Counted from the stretch's first letter, positions 48,428 to 61,575 are shown. The stretch is DNA of 64,000 nt from Helianthus annuus (GCF_002127325.2 NC_035447.2:24485780-24549779); one strand, 5' to 3'. Translations and numbers: made by a program. Notes: a model not told the origin generated them from the sequence alone.

Positions 48428-51400
48428 CTCCCCCTTGGTTATCAACTTTATACGCTTGGAGATGCTGTCTCGTTAAAAACCTTGTCAGGAAAACCCAATG
48501 GGACAAAACATCAGATAAGGGAAAAAGAGTGCAGCGCGTATCATCTTCTTTGATTACTTTTGGATTATATATGTTGCCTCATTAAAAACCTTACTAAGAA
48601 AACCCAATGGGACAAAACTTAGTCAAGGGAAAAAGAGTGCAACTTGAATAAGTCTCCCCCTCATTTTAACATGCATCCTTTAAGTGACGTGTGTCCATCT
48701 TTTTTGAAAGTCGAACAAAGCTTTTGTAGCCAATGATTTGTCGCTTGATCACTTAATGTGCAATCCTTTATGTTGAGCAACGTTGTATAATCTTCTAATG
48801 AGAGATTAGGTGCCTCCTTCCAAAAAATATCACATGTCCACGACTGTGTTTTGTTACATTCCTGTATCTACAAGACTAACCAAACTTGTTTTGTTGGTTA
48901 GTAAAATATAATCACATATTGTTTATACCTGAAATATTTCTTTGAACTCATTCCAATGTCTCTTCGATTGACAAAGGTTATATCATGACAATAAACTCAA
49001 GTGAAAGATATTATAACCATACGTAGCTAGCAAAACATATTAATGCACATATGTATTTAACGATGGTACTTCTAGAATGAGAATCTCTACTTCGGTAGGA
49101 GATGATAATAGGCATTTCTTATAACAAGTGACTTAAGAACCTTTAACATACTTTAAGGTTCAACTATGTCCATACTAAAATATCCCAACATCATCTTCTA
49201 TATGTACTTGAGGGATTGATAAAATATAATTACATATATACTCGAACTGCAGTTCGAGTATTAATTAGACCGTGCCAAGGTCATTAAAAAATTCTCTCTC
49301 TAAAAGCTCGACAATTTATCTCGATGATACTTAGACATCATCACTGTAAACTGCGATTATAGTGAACTTTTAAAAGAATGTTGATAAAACATGGCTAATT
49401 TAATCAAACTTATATCCCTCTTTAGGCGAATCTCGACCCGACTATTTTAGTCCATACATATTTTGTCAACTTCATCTAGTATGTTCTTGAGGTTTTGACA
49501 TCAATTCTTTTGGCATTATCAATCCATGAGGGAATTTATTCCATCTTATCCAAATATGCATGTGCTTTCACTCTTCAGAAGTTTTGCTACATAAATTTGC
49601 CCATTTAACACATAGATATATGTATTATATGCAAAAATGTCATGAACACTTGCTTAGTTGCTTTTATCTCCAAAATCCATATTATACAATGCGTGTACAC
49701 TATTTATTGAGATATCATAATCACCATGTACAAGTTTTCTATGTATCATTATTGGTGCACAAGAATTACATCGTTAAGACGTTTCAATTCACCTTTAGGT
49801 AACTCATCAGGAGTTCAGTCGTATTCAAATATGGATATGTATACAACGATCATATTGTTCTCGAGAACTTTATTTACATGATTTTGATAATTTAAATCCT
49901 CCAGAGACTTTCATGTAAACTTTCAGTATCAAGTGATAAATATTATTCATAAGACGCAAATTCTCTCTTTAATATTATTACCAGACTAGTTTAATATTGG
50001 AAAGCTATTGTATCCACCACTGGAGAATACGATTCCTCATAATCAATATTAGGTCTTTGCGAAATCCTTGTGCCACCAATTTTGCCTTATACCATTTACT
50101 TTTCATTTATTTATTCGCATAAAAGACCTGTTTGTTTCTAATATGTTTTACAACATTTGTTGTATGGACTACTGGTCCAAAAACTTTCCATTTCAATAGA
50201 GAATTCAATTCTGCCTCATTTGCGTCTTTTCGTTTTGGCCAATTATTTCTTTGTATTTGTTCATAGGCAGATCTTAAATCTTAATCCTCATCATTTCATC
50301 ATTACAAGCGCTATATTATATACAAAAGTAAAACGACGTCGATTTTATTTCGATTCCATACATATCTTAGACATGATACAACTTATCGAGATCTCTTTAG
50401 TTTCAGGTACCTGAGGTTCTTCTTGAACCATCATGTCTACCGTCTCTTCAGGAGACCTTTTTAATATAACCTCGACTTGACCATCTTAATTAGTTGCTCC
50501 AACTTTCGAGGAATTTTATTATTGGAATTGACTAGTCTACCACGCTTCAGACGTGCAATAGACTCATTACAAACATGTGGTTGTCCTTCTAGGACGCTCA
50601 TCTTAATTGGAGCATTAGCAGTTGGTATATGTGACATAATCACCTTTTTAAGGTCAATGAATGCGTCTGGTAATAGATTCGCTAATATTTGTATATGAGT
50701 TATTCTTTGAACTTCTGGTTCACACTTTTAGTTTTTAAGGATCAATGATAATTCATACCAACTCATTTATTTCCCAACTGCTTTTTATCTCCCCCTGATG
50801 TTGGGAATGTTAATCCATTGAGATGGATATCAATTAATTTATCATATATTCCCAACCACCTTTTAAGGTCCCATCTTTGTGCGTAGTGGTGGATCAATTT
50901 CAATATATACCGCACAACCAAAATCTTAGAAGGGATATCTTTGGTTTCTAACAAAAAACCAACTATAATGGGGAGAAACTATTACAACATGTTGGCTTGA
51001 TGTGTATTAATGTTATTGCATGTAAAATTACATGTATGCGTATATAAACATGAACTTGCTCAAATGATTAGTGGCTTTGCTATCAATCGTAGACGTTCAA
51101 TGATCGTTTTAACAAAAGCAATTTGTGTATGAACATAATCTACAGAAAGTTCAAACTTATCGTCACTACTAATAAATACATACAATCTGGATTATTGTGC
51201 TTGCTATCTTATTAGCTAAGCCATAAATTACACAAACATCAAGTTGTGAATTTGATAACTATTTAGACGATGCGTCGATTTAAAACACTAAATGGTATCA
51301 TGTTGGGATATGCATATCCCTTAATCACTTCCAGAATATTTAGGGTTACACACCCTTAATTGACAAATACATAATTTCCCTTAAGCGCAAACAATACATG

Positions 51401-52666
51401 CGATCAGCTAGAAGAATCTTCAAGTTCTTCATTATGTTTCACATCATCATTGACTCGGTGTGGTCTAACCGGTCATGCCAACTAATTAAATAATTATGAT
51501 TCATAAACTTCTGGTTTATGATCGTATATGTATTACTTACACCTATGTAATACAAAACTTTCGATACGAGAGAGTGTCTTGTAACTTTTATAGTTCAACT
51601 ATCATGTTATATTGTCACTCCTTAGTTTGCCACTTTTAGTGGTCCATCTCATTATTAACATGACCATTTACAATTCTAAATGGTCGATCTCATTATTACA
51701 ACTTTCTCAATTATGTCCATGATCACTACCTTTACAAGGATTAATATGTAATCACATTCACTTCAGGGAATGAGATAGAATATAAAAACTTTCATAAATT
51801 TTCATCCTTTACACAGTCCCACGAGTATGAAATCATTTCAAACTATCATACTCTCTTAATAATATCCCTACTTCAGTAACATATCTTAGATATGACAAAT
51901 GAAAATCTTTTGTCTAGTTTTTCATTATAAACAACCCTCTTTCCATATAATATAAACTGAGATATATATATATTTACATGACCGAGCCATATGTTATTTC
52001 CTGGTCTAAAATCATATAACATTCTACAAACTGATAATGAGATTTAGGGAGTATGACAATTTAAGTGTCATATCTAACCATATGTATACTCTTTCTTGAG
52101 AGTGAGAATAAACCACAACTTTGGTTTAATTATTCTATTGAATACTATCTATACAAATATATAGCATACTAAATACATTTAATACATGAAAAGATAACGT
52201 TATAACATGTCACCATATAAAACAAGTTATAGTAAATCTTTAGGAAGTGAGATTTTTTCAACACTTATAAACAAATATATTTATAGATATATATAGTTTA
52301 TGTGTTAACATACCATAATGTACATAACCAGTCACAAATATACCTTATATACAAATATTTGTTACTCTATGCTTAAACATAAACAAATATCTTTATCAAC
52401 TTCCCAAAATATGATTATTTATTACTTTCAAATAAGTCTTTATTTATAATAATAAATATTTCGACCAAATTCCACACATAAAAGGATATTCAGCGGTGTC
52501 TAGGAAACACCTGTTTCTTAAAACCAAAACAAAATATGTGCATTCACAAACACATAATATAAAGCACAATATAAATTACTTTCAATCATAAATTCATAAC
52601 CATTTGTTCCAACTTTCATAAAAAAATATCATGTTTGAATGTGTATGATAAAAGTATTAAAAAATA

Positions 52667-52734
<68 letters not shown>

Positions 52735-53595
52735 GTTATGGTTATCAACTTAAAAGTTTATATCTATTATAATCTATTTTGAGATCATTTTCTAATACAT
52801 TTTACAATGTATCAATATACCAAGTTGCAAATTAACATATGATTTTTTAAACTGAAAGTATAATAAGAATAATGCATATAAATTGTTTAAATATCAACTA
52901 TGGAAGTAAGTCACGTGACACAAAACTAGGATATAATAATACTTAGAAACCTACTCTAAAAAATTGCACGCACACAATATATGAATGGAACATGAAAATG
53001 AATATATGAAACTCATATATGGTGCTTAACAACTATAAAGTTTCTACCAAGATTGAGTTTTTCCAAATCTCCTTTTTTATTTCTTGGAAAATAAATTTCG
53101 TTGTTCCACGTATAAAAGTTACTCGTTTTTGTTGAAGATATTTACATATATTACTTTTAAATTCAACCAAATATAAATTTAATATTAAATCTGGAAAGCA
53201 ATTTTTTTTGACAGTACTAACCACTTTTTCGTTAATGTAATTAATACGAAGAATACAAAATAATCAACCAGTAAATAATGTTTATTTGTGAAATATGGGA
53301 AGAAAAATGATTTGAATGATTTTAATACAAAACCAATCGGCTTTTTTTCCCATTTATTACCCAACAATCAAATAAATCAAGTTCACTAAAATACAATTAT
53401 GATGCATAAAATTAAATTACTTACCTCATCGACAACTTTGAAACGAATCAGAGAAATTTTCGTTGATTCAACGAAAACGATTAATTGATCTCCATGGCAT
53501 CCAGCCACCTTACAGACATCATGTCAAGAGTTGTCGGCAACGACGGTGATGCCGATATTCTCTTCCAGCGCCAAAAGCAACTCGTGCTGATAACG
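48428..53595 (-). pseudogene. Copia array unit 3, internal region
   Basis: The same layout as units 1 and 2: integrase tail 50954-50763, linker 50643-50461. It has the longest (TA)n tract, about 53 bp at 52679-52731. It shares ATGATTCATAA, TTTACACAGTCCC and AATATGGATATG with unit 4 only, so these two are sisters over most of their length. Confidence 0.85.
52679..52731. repeat. (AT)n microsatellite of unit 3
   Basis: About 26 AT repeats. The same locus has about 6 in unit 1 (42018-42030), 15 in unit 2 (47337-47367) and a broken tract in unit 4 (58033-58053). Confidence 0.95.
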
Positions 53596-53791
53596 TGTTG
53601 TAAAACTAGCCTAATAGCAACCAATAGAAGGAGAAAGAAAAGAATAATAGAGGGAGAAAAGATTTGATATTTCATTGATTGAGGTGTGTTTACAATGAGA
53701 TACAATAGGGATATATATAGGAGTATAAAACTTGGAGAGGAAGCTAATCTATTTTTGGTGTTGATAACCATAATAATATATGTTTATAACA
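53596..53791 (-). repeat. Copia array LTR D
   Basis: 196 bp, identical by eye to LTRs B and C. It is the last LTR; no fifth copy follows. Confidence 0.92.
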
Positions 53792-56700
53792 CTCCCCCTT
53801 GGTTATCAACTTTATACGCTTGGAGATGCTGTCTCGTTAAAAACCTTGTCAGGAAAACCCAATGGGACAAAACATCAGATAAGGGAAAAAGAGTGCAGCG
53901 CGTATCATCTTCTTTGATTACTTTTGGATTATATGTGTTGCCTCATTAAAAACCTTACTAAGAAAACCCAATGGGACAAAACTTAGTCAAGGGAAAAAGA
54001 GTGCAACTTGAATAAGTCTCCCCCTCATTTTAACATGCATCCTTTAAGTGACGTGTGTCCATCTTTTTTGAAAGTCGAACAAAGCTTTTGTAGCCAATGA
54101 TTTTTCGCTTGATCACTTAATGTGCAATCCTTTATGTTGAGCAACGTTGTATAATCTTCTAATGAGAGATTAGGTGCCTCCTTCCAAAAAATATCACATG
54201 TCCACGACTGTGTTTTGTTACATTCCTGTATCTACAAGACTAACCAAACTTGTTTTGATGGTTAGTAAAATATAATCACATATTGTTTATACCTGAAATA
54301 TTTCTTTGAACTCATTCCAATGTCTCTTCGATTGACAAAGGTTATATCATGACAATAAACTCAAGTGAAAGATATTATAACCATACGTAGCTAGCAAAAC
54401 ATATTAATGCACATATGTATTTAACGATGGTACTTCTAGAATGAGAATCTCTACTTCGGTAGGAGATGATAATAGGCATTTCTTATAACAAGTGACTTAA
54501 GAACCTTTAACATACTTTAAGGTTCAACTATGTCCATACTAAAATATCCCAACATCATCTTCTATATGTACTTGAGGGATTGATAAAATATAATTACATA
54601 TATACTCGAACTGCAGTTCGAGTATTAATTAGACCGTGCCAAGGTCATTAAAAAATTCTCTCTCTAAAAGCTCGACAATTTATCTCGATGATACTTAGAC
54701 ATCATCACTGTAAACTGCGATTATAGTGAACTTTTAAAAGAATGTTGATAAAACATGGCTAATTTAATCAAACTTATATCCCTCTTTAGGCGAATCTCGA
54801 CCCGACTATTTTAGTCCATACATATTTTGTCAACTTCATCTAGTATGTTCTTGAGGTTTTGACATCAATTCTTTTGGCATTATCAATCCATGAGGGAATT
54901 TATTCCATCTTATCCAAATATGCATGTGCTTTCACTCTTCAGAAGTTTTGCTACATAAATTTGCCCATTTAACACATAGATATATGTATTATATGCAAAA
55001 ATGTCATGAACACTTGCTTAGTTGCTTTTATCTCCAAAATCCATATTATACAATGCGTGTACACTATTTATTGAGATATCATAATCACCATGTACAAGTT
55101 TTCTATGTATCATTATTGGTGCACAAGAATTACATCGTTAAGACGTTTCAATTCACCTTTAGGTAACTCATCAGGAGTTCAGTCGTATTCAAATATGGAT
55201 ATGTATACAACGATCATATTGTTCTCGAGAACTTTATTTACATGATTTTGATAATTTAAATCCTCCAGAGACTTTCATGTAAACTTTCAGTATCAAGTGA
55301 TAAATATTATTCATAAGACGCAAATTCTCTCTTTAATATTATTACCAGACTAGTTTAATATTGGAAAGCTATTGTATCCACCACTGGAGAATACGATTCC
55401 TCATAATCAATATTAGGTCTTTGCGAAATCCTTGTGCCACCAATTTTGCCTTATACCATTTACTTTTCATTTATTGATTCGCATAAAAGACCTGTTTGTT
55501 TCTAATATGTTTTACAACATTTGTTGTATGGACTACTGGTCCAAAAACTTTCCATTTCAATAGAGAATTCAATTCTGCCTCATTTGCGTCTTTTCGTTTT
55601 GGCCAATTATTTCTTTGTATTTGTTCATAGGCAGATCTTAAATCTTGATCCTCATCATTTCATCATTACAAGCGCTATATTATATACAAAAGTAAAACGA
55701 CGTCGATTTTATTTCGATTCCATACATATCTTAGACATGATACAACTTATCGAGATCTCTTTAGTTTCAGGTACCTGAGGTTCTTCTTGAACCATCATGT
55801 CTACCGTCTCTTCAGGAGACCTTTTTAATATAACCTCGACTTGACCATCTTAATTAGTTGCTCCAACTTTCGAGGAATTTTATTATTGGAATTGACTAGT
55901 CTACCACGCTTCAGACGTGCAATAGACTCATTACAAACTTGTGGTTGTCCTTCTAGGACACTCATCTTAATTGGAGCATTAGCAGTTGGTATATGTGACA
56001 TAATCACCTTTTTAAGGTCAATGAATGCGTCTGGTAATAGATTCGCTAATATTTGTATATGAGTTATTCTTTGAACTTCTGGTTCACACTTTTAGTTTTT
56101 AAGGATCAATGATAATTCATACCAACTCATTTATTTCCCAACTGCTTTTTATCTCCCCCTGATGTTGGGAATGTTAATCCATTGAGATGGATATCAATTA
56201 ATTTATCATATATTCCCAACCACCTTTTAAGGTCCCATCTTTGTGCGTAGTGGTGGATCAATTTCAATATATACCGCACAACCAAAATCTTAGAAGGGAT
56301 ATCTTTGGTTTCTAACAAAAAACCAACTATAATGGGGAGAAACTATTACAACATGTTGGCTTGATGTGTATTAATGTTATTGCATGTAAAATTACATGTA
56401 TGCGTATATAAACATGAACTTGCTCAAATGATTAGTGGCTTTGCTATCAATCGTAGACGTTCAATGATCGTTTTAACAAAAGCAATTTGTGTATGAACAT
56501 AATCTACAGAAAGTTCAAACTTATCGTCACTACTAATAAATACATACAATCTGGATTATTGTGCTTGCTATCTTATTAGCTAAGCCATAAATTACACAAA
56601 CATCAAGTTGTGAATTTGATAACTATTTAGACGATGCGTCGATTTAAAACACTAAATGGTATCATGTTGGGATATGCATATCCCTTAATCACTTCCAGAA

Positions 56701-58053
56701 TATTTAGGGTTACACACCCTTAGTTGACAAATACATAATTTCCCTTAAGCGCAAACAATACATGCGATCAGCTAGAAGAATCTTCAAGTTCTTCATTATG
56801 TTTCACATCATCATTGACTCGGTGTGGTCTAACCGGTCATGCCAACTAATTAAATAATTATGATTCATAAACTTCTGGTTTATGATCGTATATGTATTAC
56901 TTACACCTATGTAATACAAAACTTTCGATACGAGAGAGTGTCTTGTAACTTTTATAGTTCAACTATCATGTTATATTGTCACTCCTTAGTTTGCCACTTT
57001 TAGTGGTCCATCTCATTATTAACATTACCATTTACAATTCTAAATGGTCGATCTCATTATTACAACTTTCTCAATTATGTCCATGATCACTACCTTTACA
57101 AGGATTAATATGTAATCACATTCACTTCAGGGAATGAGATAGAATATAAAAACTTACATAAATTTTCATCCTTTACACAGTCCCACGAGTATGAAATCAT
57201 TTCAAACTATCATACTCTCTTAATAATATCCCTACTTCAGTAACATATCTTAGATATGACAAATGAAAATCTTTTGTCTAGTTTTTCATTATAAACAACC
57301 CTCTTTCCATATAATATAAACTGAGATATATATATATTTACATGACCGAGCCATATGTTATTTCCTGGTCTAAAATCATATAACATTCTACAAACTGATA
57401 ATGAGATTTAGGGAGTATGACAATTTGAGTGTCATATCTAACCATATGTATACTCTTTCTTGAGAGTGAGAATAAACCACAACTTTGGTTTAATTATTCT
57501 ATTGAATACTATCTATACAAATATATAGCATACTAAATACATTTAATACATGAAAAGATAACGTTATAACATGTCACCATATAAAACAAGTTATAGTAAA
57601 TCTTTAGGAAGTGAGATTTTTTCAACACTTATAAACAAATATATTTATAGATATATATAGTTTATGTGTTAACATACCATAATGTACATAACCAGTCACA
57701 AATATACCTTATATACAAATATTTGTTACTCTATGCTTAAACATAAACAAATATCTTTATCAACTTCCCAAAATATGATTATTTATTACTTTCAAATAAG
57801 TCTTTATTTATAATAATAAATATTTCGACCAAATTCCACACATAAAAGGATATTGAGCGGTGTCTAGGAAACACCTGTTTCTTAAAACCAAAACAAAATA
57901 TGTGCATTCACAAACACATAATATAAAGCACAATATAAATTACTTTCAATCATAAATTCATAACCATTTATTCCAACTTTCATAAAAAATATCATGTTTG
58001 AATGTGTATGATAAAAGTATTAAAAAATAATACATATATATATATATATATAT
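53792..58053 (-). pseudogene. Copia array unit 4, truncated internal region
   Basis: Matches unit 3 from its LTR up to the (TA)n tract (integrase tail 56318-56127, linker 56007-55825). It then stops at 58053, where unrelated copia sequence of opposite strand begins. The last 0.9 kb of the unit, including its primer-site region and 5' LTR, is missing. Confidence 0.85.
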
Positions 58054-58459
58054 CTGGTGTCAGTAACCTTAAAGAAGGCTCCGGCAGAGCACACATAACA
58101 TTATTTTCGGGTACCCAATTAACTAATAATAACGCATTATTTTCTAGTAAATCCAGAAGAAATTTACTCAGCTTTAAAGATATTCGAAAAAACGGTTACC
58201 ACCTAAAAACAATATCTGAAAATAATATTGAATATTTTCAAATTACTTCCAACAAAAATGGCAAAGAAACAATTGTTGAACAATTAGAAGCCTTATCCTC
58301 TGGATTATATTGTACTAATATCAATCCTATCGAATCATACATGGTGAATAAACAAAAGCTGTTAGATAAAGACACATTCAGTATATGGCATGACCGTTTA
58401 GGTCACCCTGGTAGCATAATGATGAGACGAATAATCAAAAGTGCAACTGAGCACCCTCT

Positions 58460-58460
<1 letters not shown>
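58054..58460 (+). pseudogene. Ty1/copia gag-pre-integrase fragment
   Basis: This is a 400-bp piece of a different copia element on the plus strand, open for about 135 codons. It has NNNALFSSKSRRNLLSFKDI, then the zinc-ligand-type motif SIWHDRLGHPGSIMMRRII near 58385-58440. This is the region between protease and integrase. It runs into an A40 tract. It is joined to the (TA)n tract of unit 4 at its left, so it is a filler-like fragment and not an insertion with ends of its own. Confidence 0.85.

Positions 58461-58500
<40 letters not shown>
58461..58500. repeat. A40 homopolymer
   Basis: Forty A residues lie between the copia fragment and CTTCTGG. The short inverted pair ACTTCTGG...CCAGAAGT follows at 58500-58535. 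Confidence 0.95.
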
Positions 58501-58502
<2 letters not shown>

Positions 58503-58540
58503 TCTGGATCAAGTATGGTGAATAACCAGAAGTGTTAGGG

Positions 58541-58813
58541 GGAGATTTGGACTAAAGTGGCAAAACTGGCCAAACCACAGGAACCAAAATGACAGTTTAC
58601 TCTTTTAAAACTTTTGTTGAACTTCAGTTTGCAATTGCAATAATATATTGACATTTATATCAGACATGTTAAACTGAACCTAACCATTTTCACTCAGCGG
58701 ATTTTAAACAAACATTCAGGGTTTTTCCAAAAACAATTTAATGTATAGTGTGACGGTTTTTTATTTTTTTATTTTTTATTTTAAAAACATCAGTGTATAC
58801 ACAATAATGGACC
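58541..58813 (+). repeat. Right copy of 273-bp direct repeat, with empty target site
   Basis: Matches 37303-37575 with only a few differences (for example GGAACC for GGGACC, ACTTCAG for ACTTTAG). It runs on without interruption through GGACCTACATAAAAC. In the left copy the copia LTR starts directly after GGACC, so this copy keeps the pre-insertion sequence. Confidence 0.93.
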
Positions 58814-59700
58814 TACATAAAACAGAGTTTTTTACCAAAGAGGTGTTGTTGAAAAAAGTATTTACCATAATAGTGTTGTTTCAAAAGTATTTCCCAGAAT
58901 AGTGTTTATCTTACTTTATTAATTTCTCACTCCTAATATCATTGGATAAACTCATTTCATAAAACAATAATGACTTAATCATTTTTTAAATTTAAGAAAA
59001 CTGTTTTTATACTATAAAAAATGGTTAACCTCACATATGTAATTATATTTTTTTCTTCAACGAATATAAAAAATGTTTTTGGCTAACGTAAATATATGTT
59101 TTTTTCTAGAAATGCATAGAGATAATTCATATAAAAATCTTCGTGACTGATGTAATTAAGCATGTAAATATATCTATTTTTCTAGAAATAGAGATTAATA
59201 TATTACCATCCAGATATTAATATATTATCATCCATGTTATATTATATTTTTATAATGTAAAAAACAATGAGTAACAGTAAATAAAAAAAATAAATTATAT
59301 GTGTGTATACATATACGAACTAAATACAAACATAATAAATGTATTTTAATAACAAAAAATAATTATATGATGCAATTTTTTACTAATATTTGATATGCAT
59401 ATTCTGATTTTAAAGAGTTGATGTAAAATAAAAATTAAAAGAATAATACGAATTTAATCTATAACATGAAATATGATAAAATTATAACAAGATAATTAAG
59501 AAAAAAAAAAGAAAAAATAATAGTGAGTTTGTTAATAAAAATATATAATGGCTCATTATCCGAACCAATTTTCGAATTTCGACTTGAATCGAATTCAACC
59601 TATGAATTTCGCACTGGCCCATTAATCGAAATCGAATTAAACTATTTCTAGATTTTCCTCTCTATATATATATAGTTTATAAAGATAATACATGTAACTT
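58814..59700. other. AT-rich spacer, no gene seen
   Basis: Very AT-rich with many stops on both strands. No repeat or element boundary recognised. Confidence 0.45.
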
Positions 59701-59809
59701 AGTGTTATTAGAGGGGAGGGGTCGCAACTGTTGTGTTCACAGCATGATTAGGGGCGGACCCACGTAGAGTGGGTCGGGATTTCCGGATCCCAATGCTTTT
59801 TTAAAAAAA

Positions 59810-61429
59810 AAAAGTAAATTACAAGTTTTATCCTTTATGTTTATATCAAATTGCAGGCGTTGTCCTTTTTTCCAAAAGTTTACAGGCGGTGTCCTTAACC
59901 TTCAAAAATCTTACACGTTATGTCCTTTAGGCCAAACTCAGTTAGATTTTTTGGTTAAATATGATAATGTACCTTACACATAAGGGCATAATTGTCTATT
60001 CATATTCCAGAGGCTATTTTGTAAAGAGGAACAAAAGTTGTAATTATAGAGTAAATTACACAACCAGACTTTCACCTTCTCTCTCATTATCTCTCTAAGC
60101 GGCTGTTTGGTAGCCTCTAACACCACCACCACCACATCTGAATCACCACCCCCAATATCCCCAAAAGAACAGTTACTCTTTTACATCAACTTACCACATA
60201 GAAAATCTAAACCCATCTTGAATGATAATGATAAAATTGAGGTCAAATCACCATCCAATCCAATTGGGTCAAAGTTCCAGAAGGAATTCGTGAAATGAGA
60301 CCTTTAGAAGATATGGGATGTGAGAAAGCTGGTAGTTCTCTTCCAACGAAGATAAATAGTGACGATTCCACCATGAACGCACCGGATCTTGGCTTTGCCG
60401 GCCGCAATCTCCATCTTCATCGCACCTCTCTTTCCCTCTCTAAGAATCTTTGTTTTTCTTTCTCCCTCTCTGCTTAGATCTGAAATCAATTTGGGGGTAA
60501 ATGTCCAAATGCTTGGTTCACTCGATGTGCAGGGTTTCGATTCATATGTTTGTAACTGAGTTGTTTTTATGTATGCCCACCAAGTGTTTGATGAAATTTT
60601 TTTGAAGCCAAATTGTTTATGATTCTGGAAAAGATTAATTTTTGGACTTCCTAAATGATCAGTTGTGCATTCTCTTGTGTTTTGTAACTTGATCTGTATG
60701 GATTGCATGCAAGAACATGAATTCTTTGATTAGAGCTAGGGTATGGTTTTGTTGCAGATAAGAAGCAATGGCATCCTGCTTGCAACTTCCGGGGGATGAT
60801 TTGGTTCTGTTACGTGTAACTCATTCTAATCTCAAGACATGCTCTTCTGATGTTATATACAATTAAATTGTAGTTTTATCCACTTGTGCGTTTAATTCAG
60901 CTCTTTTTATCAGTTTAATTTTTTAGGTATCATTTTATGAATTTTATGTTCTGATGGTTGAATTTGATGATTGTTGTTGTGTTTAGGTGGAATTGGAGTG
61001 GTGTTTAGGGAGGTGTGTAGTGTGAAGAATGGCAGGGAGGCAAGTGATGACTCAGACTGTGTATTGGTCGTTCCTATTTTCCGGCGAGGTTCCGACAGCT
61101 CAGGCGAGTGGTGATGGTGGCGGGTGGAGTTCTTGAATTCTAGATATATACAGAGAGAGACAGTTTATATATTTTTTTATTTTTAAGTTTTGTACAAAAT
61201 AGTCCATGTCTCTCTTTACAAAATAGCCCCTAGGAATGTGAATAGACAAATATGTCCTCATGTGCGATACACATGACCAGATTTAACCAAAAAATCTAAC
61301 TGGGTTTGGCCTAAAGGACATAACATGCAAGATTTTGGAAGGTTAAGGACACCGCCTGTAAACTTTTGGAAAAAAGGACAACGCCTGCAATTTGATGCAA
61401 ACATAAAGGACAAAACTTGTAATTTACTC
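59810..61429. mobile_element. Mutator-like element with long TIRs (3)
   Basis: Inverted repeats of about 220 bp (59810-60027 and 61208-61429) start AAGTAAATTACAAGTTTT and contain ACAGGCGGTGTCCTTAACC, TATGTCCTTTAGGCC and GGCTATTTTGTAAAGAG, or close variants. The 9-bp TTAAAAAAA occurs at 59801-59809 and 61430-61438 as target duplication, although its low complexity weakens this. There is no transposase. The centre looks partly like gene sequence, so it may be a gene-capturing (Pack-MULE) copy. Confidence 0.85.
60110..60298 (+). other. Possible captured gene fragment in Mutator-like element 3
   Basis: A 63-codon open frame reads ASNTTTTTSESPPPISPKEQ and then LLFYINLPHRKSKPILNDND, ending in KFQKEFVK. 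Its composition is protein-like and unlike the AT-rich surroundings, but it has no ATG of its own and I do not recognise the parent. A CT-rich leader-like stretch precedes it. Chance coding is the alternative. Confidence 0.3.
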
Positions 61430-61514
61430 TTAAAAAAATATTAGATCTGATATATTAATTTTTGATGGACCCCATAAAATAAATTAGGTAAGCGCCATAA
61501 CATGAAAATTGAAG

Positions 61515-61575
61515 TTGGTGTAATGGTAAACCCCTTGTTTTTTAACAAGAAGTCACGGGTGCTAACGTTGTCTAG
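61515..61575 (+). repeat. tRNA-derived SINE-like sequence
   Basis: TGGTGTAATGG fits the RNA polymerase III A box (TRGYNNARNNG), and ACGGGTGCTAAC about 35 bp on is a poor B box. GGGGCGGACCCACG before the Mutator-like element may be the other part of the same repeat, split by that insertion. It is a weak case; no target duplication was found. Confidence 0.3.

Larger units (their letters stand above)
37576..58053 (-). mobile_element. Tandem array of a degenerate Ty1/copia element sharing LTRs
   Basis: Four 196-bp LTRs (37576, 42895, 48232, 53596) alternate with internal regions in one orientation: three complete units of 5319, 5337 and 5364 bp and a fourth that is cut. On the minus strand each LTR runs TGTTATAAACATA...TTTTACAACA and is preceded by the polypurine tract AAGGGGGAG. 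Units are about 99 percent alike by eye, and they share the same stops and frameshifts in pol, so the element was dead before it multiplied. LTR-LTR unequal recombination explains the shared LTRs. Unit length differences come mainly from a (TA)n tract. The right end (5' side of the element) is missing. Confidence 0.9.

Noticed and set aside
38905..57000. Sets of identical 60-97 codon plus-strand frames recurring every 5.3 kb
   Set aside because: They are antisense readings of the degenerate copia units; the copia motifs are on the minus strand.
61515..61575. Functional tRNA gene
   Set aside because: The A box fits, but the B box is poor and no cloverleaf or matching acceptor stem can be drawn.
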